Made by a program: the position numbers and the translations under genes. 64,000 bases of DNA, from positions 1 through 64,000 of the forward strand of contig JANYCU010000017.1 in the NCBI GenBank assembly GCA_025360125.1, given 5' to 3'. Under the pieces are notes generated by a model. That model was not told the DNA's origin and did not search any database. It saw only the letters and a program-made list of their open reading frames with translations. The DNA is from Armatimonadota bacterium. Lineage in GTDB: Bacteria; Armatimonadota; Fimbriimonadia; Fimbriimonadales; Fimbriimonadaceae. Below are positions 25,428 through 34,471 of this stretch, piece by piece; positions within the stretch are counted from its first letter, which is position 1, and each line of letters starts with the position of its first letter.

Positions 25428-27377
25428 TTACTTCGACCTAAACTCGACGCCTGGAACCGTCATTTCAACCGCACCCGATCTCATCGCTTCCAACTTCTCT
25501 AATTCAACAACTTTCTCTTCCCAAAGAGCCATCGCATTCGCGACGTCCTTTTTGACTTCGTGATGCTTTTTGCTAAGGGCTACGACGTCATCTTTCGGAC
25601 CGATGTGAGCCAATCGATTTTCGAGCTGAACTAGCTCAGATTCTCGCATCGAAACGCCATGCTCAGCCGCACCGACTTCCTTCTTCAACCGCTCGATGCC
25701 CTTGCTAACATCGCGTGGCGATAGCGTTGGAACCACTGGCTCAACAGGTTTATTGGCGGTTTTGACCGTCGGAACCGGAGCTTGTTTCACATTCAGCGAG
25801 GCCCGATACTCAGGGTAAGAACCCGGATACTGAACTGGACCGCTCTTCTTGATGTCGAGCGTATGATCGGTAATCTGGCTCAGCAAATATCGGTCATGGC
25901 TAATAAGAATTAACGTCCCCTTAAAGTCCTTAATGACATTCGCCAGCGCCTCTCGCGATGCCATGTCAAGGTGGTTCGTAGGCTCGTCAAGCACCAGCAA
26001 ATTCGGGTTCAAATTGGTCAATCGAGCCAAACTCAACTTGTTCTTCTCGCCTCCACTAAGAGTTCTGACCGGCCGATAAACATCGTCACCTGTGATCAAG
26101 AATCGACCCAGCAGCGTTCGTGCCTCTGGCACGCCCATCCCGTCTTCCATCGTCAAGGTCTCAATCGGAGACATTTCGGGATCAAGGTCGCTGGCATCTT
26201 GAGTGAAATAGCCCGCAACGACTCCGCTACCTAAGCGGTGCTGACCACTCAACGACTCGATCAAGTTCATACAGGTCTGGATCAAGGAAGACTTACCAGA
26301 TCCATTTTCACCGATAACCCCCCAGCGCTCGCCAAACCGAACGGTCCAATCCAAGTCCTTAATGAGAACATTGTCGCCAAAGCCGACCCTCAATTTCTTT
26401 GTCTCAAGAACAATATCACCCGAGCGCTGAGTCTTGCCAAAGCCGCCCGCCATCTGCTTATCATTCTTCGCAATCTGGACCTTCTCGGTGATGAGTTTGT
26501 CCATCAACTTCAGTCGCCCTCGCGCCTGGGCCGTTCGCTGACTATTCATGAACCGCCGAACAAACTCGTCCAGCTTCGCGATATCTTGCTCTTGCCGCTT
26601 AGCGACCTCCGCCAGACGCTCCTGGTCTTCTTCCTTCAGGATAAGGAACTTGGCAAAGGGCCCTGGCCAAGCCCGAACCGTTCCATCGTTCATGTCCAAA
26701 ACTCGCTCGGCCGTGGCTTCCAAAAAGATTCGGTCGTGACTAACCAGCAAAATCGTTCCGTGATACGCCCGAATCCACCCTTCCAACCACTCGGTTGCTT
26801 GAAGGTCAAGGTGGTTCGTCGGCTCGTCAAGGATCAACAAGTCAGGTTCTTCCAACAGCAGCCGGGCAATCGCCAGCCGAGTCCGCTCGCCACCGCTCAG
26901 AGAACTAGTCTGTTTGTCAAATTCCGACTCCTCAAACCCCATTCGAAGCAAAACGGTCCGTACATCGCTTTCGACCGAATACCCCTCCGAATCCAAAAAG
27001 TGTTCGTGAACCAGAGCATATTCCTCGAGATCATCATCGGTCGCCTTGTCAGAGTGAATAATTTCTTCAAGCTCGCGCAGGCGAATTTGAAGCACAAGAC
27101 GCTCCTCGGTGCCCGACTGAGCCTCCTCCAAAACCGTACGACCCATGGTGACAGGCTGCTCTTGCTTGAGGTACCCAACTTTGGCACCCCGGCTCAACAA
27201 CACATTTCCAGTGTCTGGACCGTACTGACCAGTAAGGATCTTCAGCAGAGTCGTTTTACCAGCTCCGTTACGTCCAACAAGGGCAACCCGCTCGCGGGGT
27301 TCAAGGCGAAAGGTAACTCCTTTCAAGATATGGTCGGGCCCAAACGACTTTTTGACATTTGAGACAGAAAGAAGCAC
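25428..27377 (-). CDS. ABC-F family ATPase
   Basis: 649 residues with two ABC domains and no membrane part. First: Walker A GRNGAGKTT, signature LSGGERTRLAIARLL, Walker B LLILDEPTNHLD. Second: GENGSGKSS, LSGGEKNKLSLARL, LLVLDEPTNHLD. The linker and the C-terminal coiled-coil tail (SPRDVSKGIERLKKEVGAAE) match YdiF/Uup-like members. These proteins act on the ribosome, relieving stalls or giving drug resistance. GTG start with TAAACT 6 nt before it, so probably leaderless. Confidence 0.93.
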   Translation of the reverse strand: MLLSVSNVKKSFGPDHILKGVTFRLEPRERVALVGRNGAGKTTLLKILTGQYGPDTGNVLLSRGAKVGYLKQEQPVTMGRTVLEEAQSGTEERLVLQIRLRELEEIIHSDKATDDDLEEYALVHEHFLDSEGYSVESDVRTVLLRMGFEESEFDKQTSSLSGGERTRLAIARLLLEEPDLLILDEPTNHLDLQATEWLEGWIRAYHGTILLVSHDRIFLEATAERVLDMNDGTVRAWPGPFAKFLILKEEDQERLAEVAKRQEQDIAKLDEFVRRFMNSQRTAQARGRLKLMDKLITEKVQIAKNDKQMAGGFGKTQRSGDIVLETKKLRVGFGDNVLIKDLDWTVRFGERWGVIGENGSGKSSLIQTCMNLIESLSGQHRLGSGVVAGYFTQDASDLDPEMSPIETLTMEDGMGVPEARTLLGRFLITGDDVYRPVRTLSGGEKNKLSLARLTNLNPNLLVLDEPTNHLDMASREALANVIKDFKGTLILISHDRYLLSQITDHTLDIKKSGPVQYPGSYPEYRASLNVKQAPVPTVKTANKPVEPVVPTLSPRDVSKGIERLKKEVGAAEHGVSMRESELVQLENRLAHIGPKDDVVALSKKHHEVKKDVANAMALWEEKVVELEKLEAMRSGAVEMTVPGVEFRSK

Positions 27378-27383
27378 GCCCCA

Positions 27384-27389
27384 AGTTTA
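27384..27389 (-). promoter_or_regulatory. -10 box of the ABC-F gene
   Basis: TAAACT on the minus strand, 6 nt before the GTG at 27377. It is identical in sequence and spacing to the box before the aminotransferase gene at 407. Confidence 0.45.
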
Positions 27390-27433
27390 CCGAGACGGGG
27401 TACATTATTATCTCAAGTCTGTTCAAGACCCCT

Positions 27434-27517
27434 GCCGGGGTGGCGGAATGGTAGACGCGGCGGTCTCAAACACCGTTGATGAGAGTCATGAGGGTTCGAG
27501 TCCCTCCCCCGGCACCA
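27434..27517 (+). tRNA. tRNA-Leu (anticodon CAA)
   Basis: Acceptor arms GCCGGGG (27434-27440) and CCCCGGC (27507-27513) pair perfectly, followed by A and an encoded CCA. The anticodon loop CTCAAAC presents CAA, reading UUG. The long variable arm (TTGATGAGAGTCATG region) and the GAGGG-TTCGAGT-CCCTC T-arm fit a class II leucine tRNA. Length is 84 nt. Confidence 0.95.
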
Positions 27518-27540
27518 ATTCATTAGCTTTCAGCCAAGAA

Positions 27541-27566
27541 GCTGCTAGCCCTCAGCATTTTTTTTG
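27541..27566 (+). terminator. Possible terminator after tRNA-Leu
   Basis: A weak stem (GCTG...CAGC) is followed by eight T residues at 27559-27566, about 40 nt after the tRNA. The T tract is clear, the stem short. Confidence 0.45.
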
Positions 27567-27624
27567 CACAATCTCAACCCTGCTAAACCTACTGGGTTTT
27601 TCCATTCCAGCCGATACCTAGAAT

Positions 27625-28029
27625 GTGAGGTTGCGCAACCGCAAACGAGGAATAACCTTTGTCGAGATCGTCGTCGCGATGTCGTTTGTCCTTATTTGCA
27701 CCGCTACCCTCGCAGATTCCATCATGTTCTCGACCGAGACCATCGACTACAACCAGCGACGAGTCATCATCCAAGCTGCCTTGCAATCAACAATTGATGA
27801 GGTCAAAGCGTCATGCCTAACCGCGCTGCCCATTGACGGCACCGTCAATACGACCATCACAATCCAAAACGGCAAAACGGTCAACATCTCGCGCGTGCTC
27901 ACGGCGGTTACCGGCAAAAACGTGACCCGACTTCAAGTTGCCGCCCAATGGCCCGAATCAAAAGGGTCACGAAACTTTACCGACATCATGACACTTGAGG
28001 TCTACCTGCGAGGTCCGGATGGCCTCTAA
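27625..28029 (+). CDS. Prepilin-like protein (PilV-type minor pilin)
   Basis: 134 residues, GTG start. The leader MRLRNRKRG is followed by ITFVEIVVAMSFVLI, a type III signal with a cleavage site after G9 and Glu at position +5. The +1 residue is Ile rather than Phe. The helix then leads into a short beta domain. It is the first of three overlapping genes encoding minor-pilin-like proteins ahead of the HD-GYP and pil genes. It probably helps initiate pilus or pseudopilus assembly at the inner membrane. Confidence 0.75.
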   Translation: MRLRNRKRGITFVEIVVAMSFVLICTATLADSIMFSTETIDYNQRRVIIQAALQSTIDEVKASCLTALPIDGTVNTTITIQNGKTVNISRVLTAVTGKNVTRLQVAAQWPESKGSRNFTDIMTLEVYLRGPDGL

Positions 28030-28693
28030 ACGCGGTGCTTCCCTCATCGAACTCATGTTCACGTTGTCGCTGACCGTAATGGTTATGGCCACAACCGTGA
28101 CCTTGTTTGCCTTCGTTGCCATTCGAACCGGAGACTCGGTCACCAAATACAACACCTATCAGCAGACCAAAGATCTGATGTCCGCAATCTCGGACGTGGC
28201 CTCCAATGCTATCTCGTGTACTAACGTAACCATCGGTTCGGTGACCGCCCTAAAGTGCGCAATGCCCAACGCAGGCTCCGACCGTGACAACGACGGCATT
28301 TACGAGTCTTACAATCCGGCGGGAATCTATAAAACGCTGAAGGAGTACTACAATCCCGGCAAACGAATCTGGTTCATCCCATCCACCAGTCCGTTTTCCC
28401 TCGGAACTTCGGGCAAATTCTGGTATCGCGCCTACCGAAGTGATGATTCAAATATCGTTGCCGACAACGTAGATGCCAAATGGAGCTACGCCACCGGAAC
28501 CACTCCTAGAATTTACATTCCCGGCACCGTAACCTTTGCCCACACCACCTCCACACTCTCAACTTTGGTCCAAATAAACCTAGACCCCACCATCAACCCC
28601 AATGGGGCGGTTAAAGGCTTCTCAGGAAACCTTGGCAACCCAATCCCCGCTATTTCGTTGTCTCGACGATTCTTCTGGAGGGCGGGATTTTGA
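28019..28693 (+). CDS. Prepilin-like protein (PilW-type minor pilin)
   Basis: 224 residues from ATG 28019, overlapping the stop of the preceding gene. MASKRG is followed by ASLIELMFTLSLTVMVMATTV, a prepilin signal with cleavage after G6 and Glu at +5. The C-terminal domain contains DRDNDGIYE, a calcium-binding-like Asp-rich loop, and several aromatic strands. PilW-like proteins sit in the pilus-tip initiation complex. Overlaps indicate translational coupling with its neighbours. Confidence 0.75.
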   Translation: MASKRGASLIELMFTLSLTVMVMATTVTLFAFVAIRTGDSVTKYNTYQQTKDLMSAISDVASNAISCTNVTIGSVTALKCAMPNAGSDRDNDGIYESYNPAGIYKTLKEYYNPGKRIWFIPSTSPFSLGTSGKFWYRAYRSDDSNIVADNVDAKWSYATGTTPRIYIPGTVTFAHTTSTLSTLVQINLDPTINPNGAVKGFSGNLGNPIPAISLSRRFFWRAGF

Positions 28694-29715
28694 AGCGGCG
28701 AAAAAGAGCCATGATTATGATTTTTGTGGTGATCATGATCGCCGCAGCCACCACAATTATTGCCGCTTCAGTCGACCTCGGTCGAATGGCTGCGTACAAA
28801 CAAAAGCAATCAGAGCGGGAAGCAAAGTGGGACTACTGTGTTGAATCAGCAAAATCATTGGTCGTCGAGAATCTCTCGAATTACGGAAGCACCACGCAAA
28901 GCTTTGTCCAAACGGTCAACGGAATTTCGCTGTCCATTTCCGCCGTGCCCGCTCCAACCTGGAACCCAACAACCAGCACAAGAATCTCCATCACGGGCAC
29001 CCTCGACGGACAAAGTCGAACTTCAAATATCTTAATCGGAAAGCGGACCTATGTGAACCCGTTCCTATTTGCAATGTATTTCACCAGCAAATTCAATCCA
29101 AACCACCATGTGTTCTTAAACAGTGATCTATTTCTTCCAAGTCAATACGATTTAACTTACACCCACCTAACCGGAGACTGCTACACCACCCAAACGACCG
29201 CCCCAACTTTCAATTCTTTTACGGGAAACTTCTATGGTCGTCAACCCGTCGAACAATTCCAACTCAACTCTGCGGTCTACGCGGCAAATGCGAGCATCAC
29301 AACATCTGGTGCTTCTGTTCTCAACAACCCCACCAATCTCATTTCTCTCACCCATAGTCAATTGAGGTATCACACAGGCAACCTGACCATTTCTGGGACC
29401 GTAACCGGAGAAATCACCATATTCGTCAAGGGTGGCGCCTATATTGACAATGTTCAACTCGCGACCAGCATTTTGAGCCGCCTCGTCGTCATTTGCGACG
29501 GTGATATCAATTTTGAATCAGGTACCTGCAGCGTCTTCATCATGGGCAACGGAAAATGCCGTATGAGCGGGAGCAATGGTAACCGCAACATCACTGGGTC
29601 GGTGGCCGCAAACGAATTAACCGCAACCAACAACCCTTGGACGATTAATTACGACAACTACTTTGCCCTGTTCCCCGATGCGGCCAACCGGTACTGGCTA
29701 CCCGGAGCATGGTAA
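28690..29715 (+). CDS. PilX/GspK-like exported protein without the prepilin Glu
   Basis: 341 residues, TTG start overlapping the previous stop. The N-terminus MKRRKRAMIMIFVVIMIAAATTI is a membrane anchor with basic leader, but no Glu is found at the +5 position, as in GspK/PilX-type subunits. The large C-terminal part is Thr/Asn/Ser-rich and beta-like, with TISGTVTGEITIFVKGGAYID resembling beta-helix turns. It completes a PilV-W-X-like set. The assignment is by position and shape, not close sequence match. Confidence 0.6.
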   Translation: MKRRKRAMIMIFVVIMIAAATTIIAASVDLGRMAAYKQKQSEREAKWDYCVESAKSLVVENLSNYGSTTQSFVQTVNGISLSISAVPAPTWNPTTSTRISITGTLDGQSRTSNILIGKRTYVNPFLFAMYFTSKFNPNHHVFLNSDLFLPSQYDLTYTHLTGDCYTTQTTAPTFNSFTGNFYGRQPVEQFQLNSAVYAANASITTSGASVLNNPTNLISLTHSQLRYHTGNLTISGTVTGEITIFVKGGAYIDNVQLATSILSRLVVICDGDINFESGTCSVFIMGNGKCRMSGSNGNRNITGSVAANELTATNNPWTINYDNYFALFPDAANRYWLPGAW

Positions 29716-29819
29716 TCGAACCGAGCATCGTAATCAAACCTAAAGAGATTCGTGAATTCTGCCGACTTTAACCATAACAAATCCATGTATTTCTACCAGG
29801 ACATCAAGGAGAACCAACT

Positions 29820-31499
29820 GTGAGAAGAAACCTACTCCTCGCTTACCAAGTCGATCGTCAGTATCTGAAGTTTCGATGGCTCATCTTGTTGTTCTCGGCA
29901 TTCATGTCATACAACCCAGCGACATCGATGACCCTCGGCATTGTCTTAGCCCTTGAAAGCCTTCTCGGCATCGGGGCAATGATCACCACCAAAAGTCTCG
30001 ACCTCTATAAAACAAAAGGACACGTTTTTCCTGGATTACTCAGACTTTTTGACCTTGCTACCATTTGCTTAGCCAGTGCGTTGATCACCAACCCGCTCGT
30101 TTCCGATTCCCTGAGCAATCTGTGGATGATGGCAATCCCGATCATCCTTATCGAATGTCTCAGCACGGCAAAAGCGACTCGGTCGCTGTTCTTTACGTTC
30201 GCCGCAATGGTTCTCGTCAGCTATGATGGCCTTTCCATCGGAAACTATAAGTCGATCATTATCCCAGTGTCCGGAGTTATGGCAACGGGATGCCTGGGCT
30301 TTCTCTTCTCAAAATTTCAAACCAAAGATCGAATCCTTCGCGATCGCGATAAGCGTCTCACGACCCTAATGAACACCGCTGCCAATATGTCGCTTTCCGG
30401 TGACCTCCGCAGCCTCATCATCAGCACCCTCAAATCCGCCGTCCTTGACCTCGGAGCCAGTGCTGGCGTCGTCTCGCTCACCTGCGAAGAGGACAAAAGT
30501 CTGCTCCTCACAGAAGCAGCCTATGGTGTCAAAGGCGATTTTGAATTCCCCGTCGTTGTCACCATGGGTGAAGGCGTTTCTGGATACGTCGCAAAAACGG
30601 GTCAGCCAATTACCCTGACCGCAAAGGACGGCGAATTCATTGATTGCGATGGCATCGGCCTTCCCGTAAAGTCGGCTTTCTGCTTGCCACTGGTCAACCG
30701 AGAGTTCTCTGGTGCTGGAGTTGCTCAATCCGAACTCATGATTGGCGCAATGACGATCATCAATTCAGAAGAAAATGTGATCCTCGAATCCGAAGAGCTA
30801 GACCTCCTCCAAAGCTTATCTTCTCTGCTAGCCAATGCCGTGCACAACGCACGAATGGAAGAACGATCTCGAGCCACCTTTATTCGAACACTCGAATCAC
30901 TCGCGACCGCACTTGAAGCCCGAGATGAGTACACCCGAGGTCACTCGCAACGCGTTTGCGACCTCTCCGTCATGATCGGAATCCGATTGGGACTCCTTAC
31001 TGACGCACTCGAAGAACTTCGAATCGGAACAATCCTTCACGACATCGGAAAAATTGGTGTCCCCGACCATATCCTCAACAAACCAAGCCGACTCACCGAC
31101 GAAGAGTTCGCAACCATGCGAACCCACCCGGTCATCGGATACGAAATTTGCCGCCCTCTCATGCTGAGCGAAGGGGTGCTTCTCATCATCCGAAACCACC
31201 ACGAAAAGCTCGATGGAAGTGGTTACCCAGACGGACTGAAGGGTGGCGAACTCCCTCTTTCGCTCCGAGTCGTATGTGTAGCCGACGCGTTTGACGCAAT
31301 GAGTAGCCGCCGTCCATACCGAGGTGTCATGGACATGGGCCACGTCATGGGCGAAATGTCCAAGGGCGCTGGCGTCCAATTTGACCCGGTTGTTGTCGAA
31401 TCCCTCAAGGAGCTTCTGACCGAAGGACAACTCGACGAAATGTACGCCGAATACTGGACAAAACCAGCTAATGATTACCCTGGAGTAGAAGCCGCCTAA
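29820..31499 (+). CDS. Membrane GAF-HD-GYP protein, probable c-di-GMP phosphodiesterase
   Basis: 559 residues, GTG start behind AAGGAG. Residues 1 to about 165 hold five or six membrane segments. A GAF domain spans about 190-345. The HD-GYP domain follows: HD at 407-408 in LHDIGKIGVPDHIL, HHEKLDGSGYPDG at 460-472, and VCVADAFDAMSSRRPYR. All hallmark residues are present, so it should hydrolyse cyclic di-GMP. The stop codon is followed immediately by the pilM ATG, placing it in the pilus operon, where it likely tunes pilus activity to a signal sensed by GAF or membrane domain. Confidence 0.9.
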   Translation: MRRNLLLAYQVDRQYLKFRWLILLFSAFMSYNPATSMTLGIVLALESLLGIGAMITTKSLDLYKTKGHVFPGLLRLFDLATICLASALITNPLVSDSLSNLWMMAIPIILIECLSTAKATRSLFFTFAAMVLVSYDGLSIGNYKSIIIPVSGVMATGCLGFLFSKFQTKDRILRDRDKRLTTLMNTAANMSLSGDLRSLIISTLKSAVLDLGASAGVVSLTCEEDKSLLLTEAAYGVKGDFEFPVVVTMGEGVSGYVAKTGQPITLTAKDGEFIDCDGIGLPVKSAFCLPLVNREFSGAGVAQSELMIGAMTIINSEENVILESEELDLLQSLSSLLANAVHNARMEERSRATFIRTLESLATALEARDEYTRGHSQRVCDLSVMIGIRLGLLTDALEELRIGTILHDIGKIGVPDHILNKPSRLTDEEFATMRTHPVIGYEICRPLMLSEGVLLIIRNHHEKLDGSGYPDGLKGGELPLSLRVVCVADAFDAMSSRRPYRGVMDMGHVMGEMSKGAGVQFDPVVVESLKELLTEGQLDEMYAEYWTKPANDYPGVEAA

Positions 31500-32678
31500 A
31501 TGTTCTCAAAATCATTCCAGACTGGTAAGAGTGGAAGGCTTTCCTTAGGAGTCGACTTTGGTTCTCGATCAACCAAGATTCTCCTATTAAACCAGGTGGG
31601 AGATCGAATCGATATTCAAGCCGCAGGCTCGTTTACCAATCCCGAATCCGGCATTAAAAATGGAGTCATCGTCGAACCAAAAGAGTTTGGTAAACGCCTT
31701 GCGAGCTACCTCGACGAAAACTCGGTCCAATGCGATACTGCTGTGTTCGACATACCGAGTAACTTAGCCGTTCTCCGTTGGGTCAATTTGCCCGATCTTG
31801 AAGGTAATGAACTGCGAGAAGCGGCGAAATTCAAGGTCCGAAAGCACCTACCATTCCCTCTCGAAAGTGCCTACATTGAAGTCTCGAGAATGAATGCTGA
31901 ATACGATCGTGACACGGCATCACTCATTGTTGCCGTACCCCGAAAAGTTATCGATAGCCGAGCTGAAGCAATCCTCAATGCAGGAATTACCCCCATCCGA
32001 GCGGAACTCGAAGCTCAAGCAATCTTGCGCGTTGTCGAACGCAAACTGAATCGAAAGTCAGCACTTTGGCGCGACGCTTCACTAACAATCATCGACTTTG
32101 GCGCAACCAACACCCACATGTACGTGGTTCAAAACCAACAACTTCAGTTCATCCGAGGGGTCAAATTTGGCTCGTCCATGTTTCATGAAGCGGTTTCACA
32201 AGCCCTTAATGTCGACTCAGCTGTCGCGGAAACAATGCTCCACGATCAGTTCACGGTACTGAATGAAAATGGCATTTTAACCGTCCCGTATATGAATTCC
32301 TCTGCGCTTGTAAATCTAACCCACGAACTCGAGAAACTTACCAAAGAAGTTTGGCGGCTCATGCGCTACTTCCGGTCACTGCACCCCGAGCGAAGCTATG
32401 CAGGAATCCTCGACCAGGCAATCCTCGTTGGAGGACTCGTTGGTCTAACTGGCTTTGCTACGTACCTAGAAAGAAAACTCGGGCTTCGAATCGAATTTGC
32501 CCGACCAATCGCCGGAATGATGACCCGATTTAATCAAGAAACTTTTGCCAATGTCTCTAAACGACAAGAGGCATACACCGTCGTCATGGGACTCGCCCTC
32601 GCAGGACTGAGTCAAAACGAACTAAACAGGAGCCAAGCAGAAGGTGCAAGGGAATATAACTGGATCCGCGCAGCATAA
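31500..32678 (+). CDS. pilM: Type IV pilus assembly ATPase-like protein PilM
   Basis: 392 residues with an actin-like fold. LSLGVDFGSRSTKILLL is the phosphate-1 loop and LTIIDFGATNTHMYVV the second. WVNLPDLEGNELREAAKFKVRK and HLPFPLE are typical PilM. It sits on the cytoplasmic face and binds the N-terminal tail of PilN. First of the pilMNOPQ set; the gene abuts the HD-GYP stop codon and its end overlaps pilN. Confidence 0.92.
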   Translation: MFSKSFQTGKSGRLSLGVDFGSRSTKILLLNQVGDRIDIQAAGSFTNPESGIKNGVIVEPKEFGKRLASYLDENSVQCDTAVFDIPSNLAVLRWVNLPDLEGNELREAAKFKVRKHLPFPLESAYIEVSRMNAEYDRDTASLIVAVPRKVIDSRAEAILNAGITPIRAELEAQAILRVVERKLNRKSALWRDASLTIIDFGATNTHMYVVQNQQLQFIRGVKFGSSMFHEAVSQALNVDSAVAETMLHDQFTVLNENGILTVPYMNSSALVNLTHELEKLTKEVWRLMRYFRSLHPERSYAGILDQAILVGGLVGLTGFATYLERKLGLRIEFARPIAGMMTRFNQETFANVSKRQEAYTVVMGLALAGLSQNELNRSQAEGAREYNWIRAA

Positions 32679-33237
32679 AGTAAAGACGATTAACGTCGAA
32701 GTCAATCTGCTCGATGCCTGGGTAGGGCAGCGTGCTGAATTAGAATTCACGTTTTATCGAAAAATCTTTGTCCTCACCATAATCATCCTGAGTGCAGCAA
32801 TTGCTTTCCCCATCTTAATTCAACAGAATTCTGCCTCTACACTTGCGCTGATGCAATCTGAGGCGTCCCTCGCATTGTCCAACAAGGCCAAATCAGAACT
32901 TCAATCCAAAGCAAAGGCGATTATGCCCAGCATCCAGATGGATGATATGGTAATCCGAAGTCATCGATTTTCGAATAGCTATCTCAATGAATTGACAAAA
33001 GTCATCAATTCGGCACCAAGCGAAATCTTCTTCGAGCAACTCACAACCGAGGTCAACCAAGGCGAGTGCACCATCAAAGTATTGGCCAACGCGGCAAACC
33101 CTGATGTTGGCCGAGAATTTGTCGACAATGCCAGCAAAGGACCTAACGTTCTGTCCGCAACCCAAACGTCTGTCCGCCAAAGCCAGCTATCCAAAAACAG
33201 CATTAAGTTTGACTTTATAAAGCGGGTGAGCCTTTAA
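32644..33237 (+). CDS. pilN: Type IV pilus inner-membrane protein PilN
   Basis: 197 residues, GTG start 35 nt inside pilM. The segment INVEVNLLDAW near residue 17 corresponds to the INLLP motif that binds PilM. One membrane helix follows at about 41-60, then a coiled-coil stretch rich in Gln/Ala/Lys and a ferredoxin-like periplasmic domain. The role is inferred from the motif and gene order. Confidence 0.85.
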   Translation: MQGNITGSAQHKVKTINVEVNLLDAWVGQRAELEFTFYRKIFVLTIIILSAAIAFPILIQQNSASTLALMQSEASLALSNKAKSELQSKAKAIMPSIQMDDMVIRSHRFSNSYLNELTKVINSAPSEIFFEQLTTEVNQGECTIKVLANAANPDVGREFVDNASKGPNVLSATQTSVRQSQLSKNSIKFDFIKRVSL

Positions 33238-33239
33238 CC

Positions 33240-33809
33240 ATGAACTCCAGCGCCCATATCAACGACAGCAATCTTAAGGTTCTCGAACGGGCCATCCTCG
33301 TAGCAGGGCTAATGACCGTCGGATTAAGTGGTTTCTTGATCCTCAGCATCGGCATTAACCACTTTCGAACGGTCGATTCAAAATCCAAACTTGGCGCAAC
33401 CGAGCGTGAAGTGATCGCCCTGTCTCAGACCCTCGAAAAAGGAAAACGAATTCAATTCCAGCCGATCAGTAAAAAGGAACTGAACATTGTTCAAGCTGCG
33501 ATGGATCGACTTGCCAACCAAAACAACGTCCAACTTCAAGAAGTCACATCAACCAACGACACCGTACCGTTCATGACCCATTACAAGAAAAGTGTCGAAG
33601 AGCGAGGCTGGAAACAACTACCAATCACGGGTCAAGTGGTCGGCACCCTCAGCAACGTCATGGCTTTTTCAAGAAAGCTTGCAACAATTTCTACCCCCAT
33701 AGAACTACTGGCAATCGATATTTTGCCGATAGGAACTAAGGCTGACGAAAACACCAAGGTTTCCGCCAAAGTAAGTTTTCAAATTCTTAAGCAAGAGGCA
33801 TCGCAATGA
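33240..33809 (+). CDS. pilO: Type IV pilus inner-membrane protein PilO
   Basis: 189 residues with a single membrane helix near 17-40, a short coiled coil, and a periplasmic domain with TGQVVGTLSNVMAFSRKLATI, which matches the PilO core (G.Y..L..F...L). PilO pairs with PilN. It begins 2 nt after pilN and overlaps the next gene by 4 nt. Confidence 0.85.
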   Translation: MNSSAHINDSNLKVLERAILVAGLMTVGLSGFLILSIGINHFRTVDSKSKLGATEREVIALSQTLEKGKRIQFQPISKKELNIVQAAMDRLANQNNVQLQEVTSTNDTVPFMTHYKKSVEERGWKQLPITGQVVGTLSNVMAFSRKLATISTPIELLAIDILPIGTKADENTKVSAKVSFQILKQEASQ

Positions 33810-34471
33810 AAGTAGGAGATAAACGACAGGCCATAGTACTAAGCTTCGTGGCGATATTTGCCATTGTCTTGCTGGCAAAAACAACTCTTGGATCACTTGG
33901 TGGTGGCAGCTCAAACAAACCGATCCCCATTCGGGATTCTTCAGCTCATACTGGGACGACAACGGAGTCTGTTGAGCCGTCGTCCGACACAAACTCTGCA
34001 CCCCAGCCAACACCCACTACATCCAATAACAATATTTCAGCAAAAGAAGAACAAACGCAGATAAAGCGAGACGCCTTCCAAAAGCCAAATATTCCAATTC
34101 AAACAAAGGGATTCGATCCAACACCAGCGAACCCCAACGTTGGGACAACGGAAACTCCACCTGGAACTGAAACGAGTAGCCCGAACACACCAATTCAAGG
34201 ATCCATAGGCTTTACAAATCCACAAGATAAGACTGGCTTACCCAAGGCAACACAAGTCAAAAAAATAATCAATTCAATTCGCTTCGATGGATATGTCGAA
34301 GCCGGATCTCCGATGGGCATCATCACCTACAACAAAAGTAGCATCAGTGTCGCAGCCGGAGACACATTTGGCGACGGATTCATGGTCGAATCTGTTTCCA
34401 GTCACAAAATCATCGTTCGCAAGAACAAAGACACCAAATCAATTTCAATCGGACAGGAGATACATATCTAA
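33806..34471 (+). CDS. PilP/GspC-like pilus lipoprotein-position protein
   Basis: 221 residues. A membrane helix (about residues 9-30) is followed by a 100-residue Ser/Thr/Pro-rich linker. The C-terminal beta domain has FDGYVEAGSPMGIITYNKSSI, then VAAGDTFGDGFMVESVSSHKI, like the HR domain of PilP or GspC, which contacts the secretin. It has no lipobox, unlike classical PilP. Position between pilO and pilQ supports the role. Confidence 0.75.
   Translation: MKVGDKRQAIVLSFVAIFAIVLLAKTTLGSLGGGSSNKPIPIRDSSAHTGTTTESVEPSSDTNSAPQPTPTTSNNNISAKEEQTQIKRDAFQKPNIPIQTKGFDPTPANPNVGTTETPPGTETSSPNTPIQGSIGFTNPQDKTGLPKATQVKKIINSIRFDGYVEAGSPMGIITYNKSSISVAAGDTFGDGFMVESVSSHKIIVRKNKDTKSISIGQEIHI

Noticed and set aside
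26238-27362. 374-residue open frame on the plus strand
   Set aside because: It lies entirely antisense to the ABC-F gene, and its translation has no domain pattern; it is a shadow frame.
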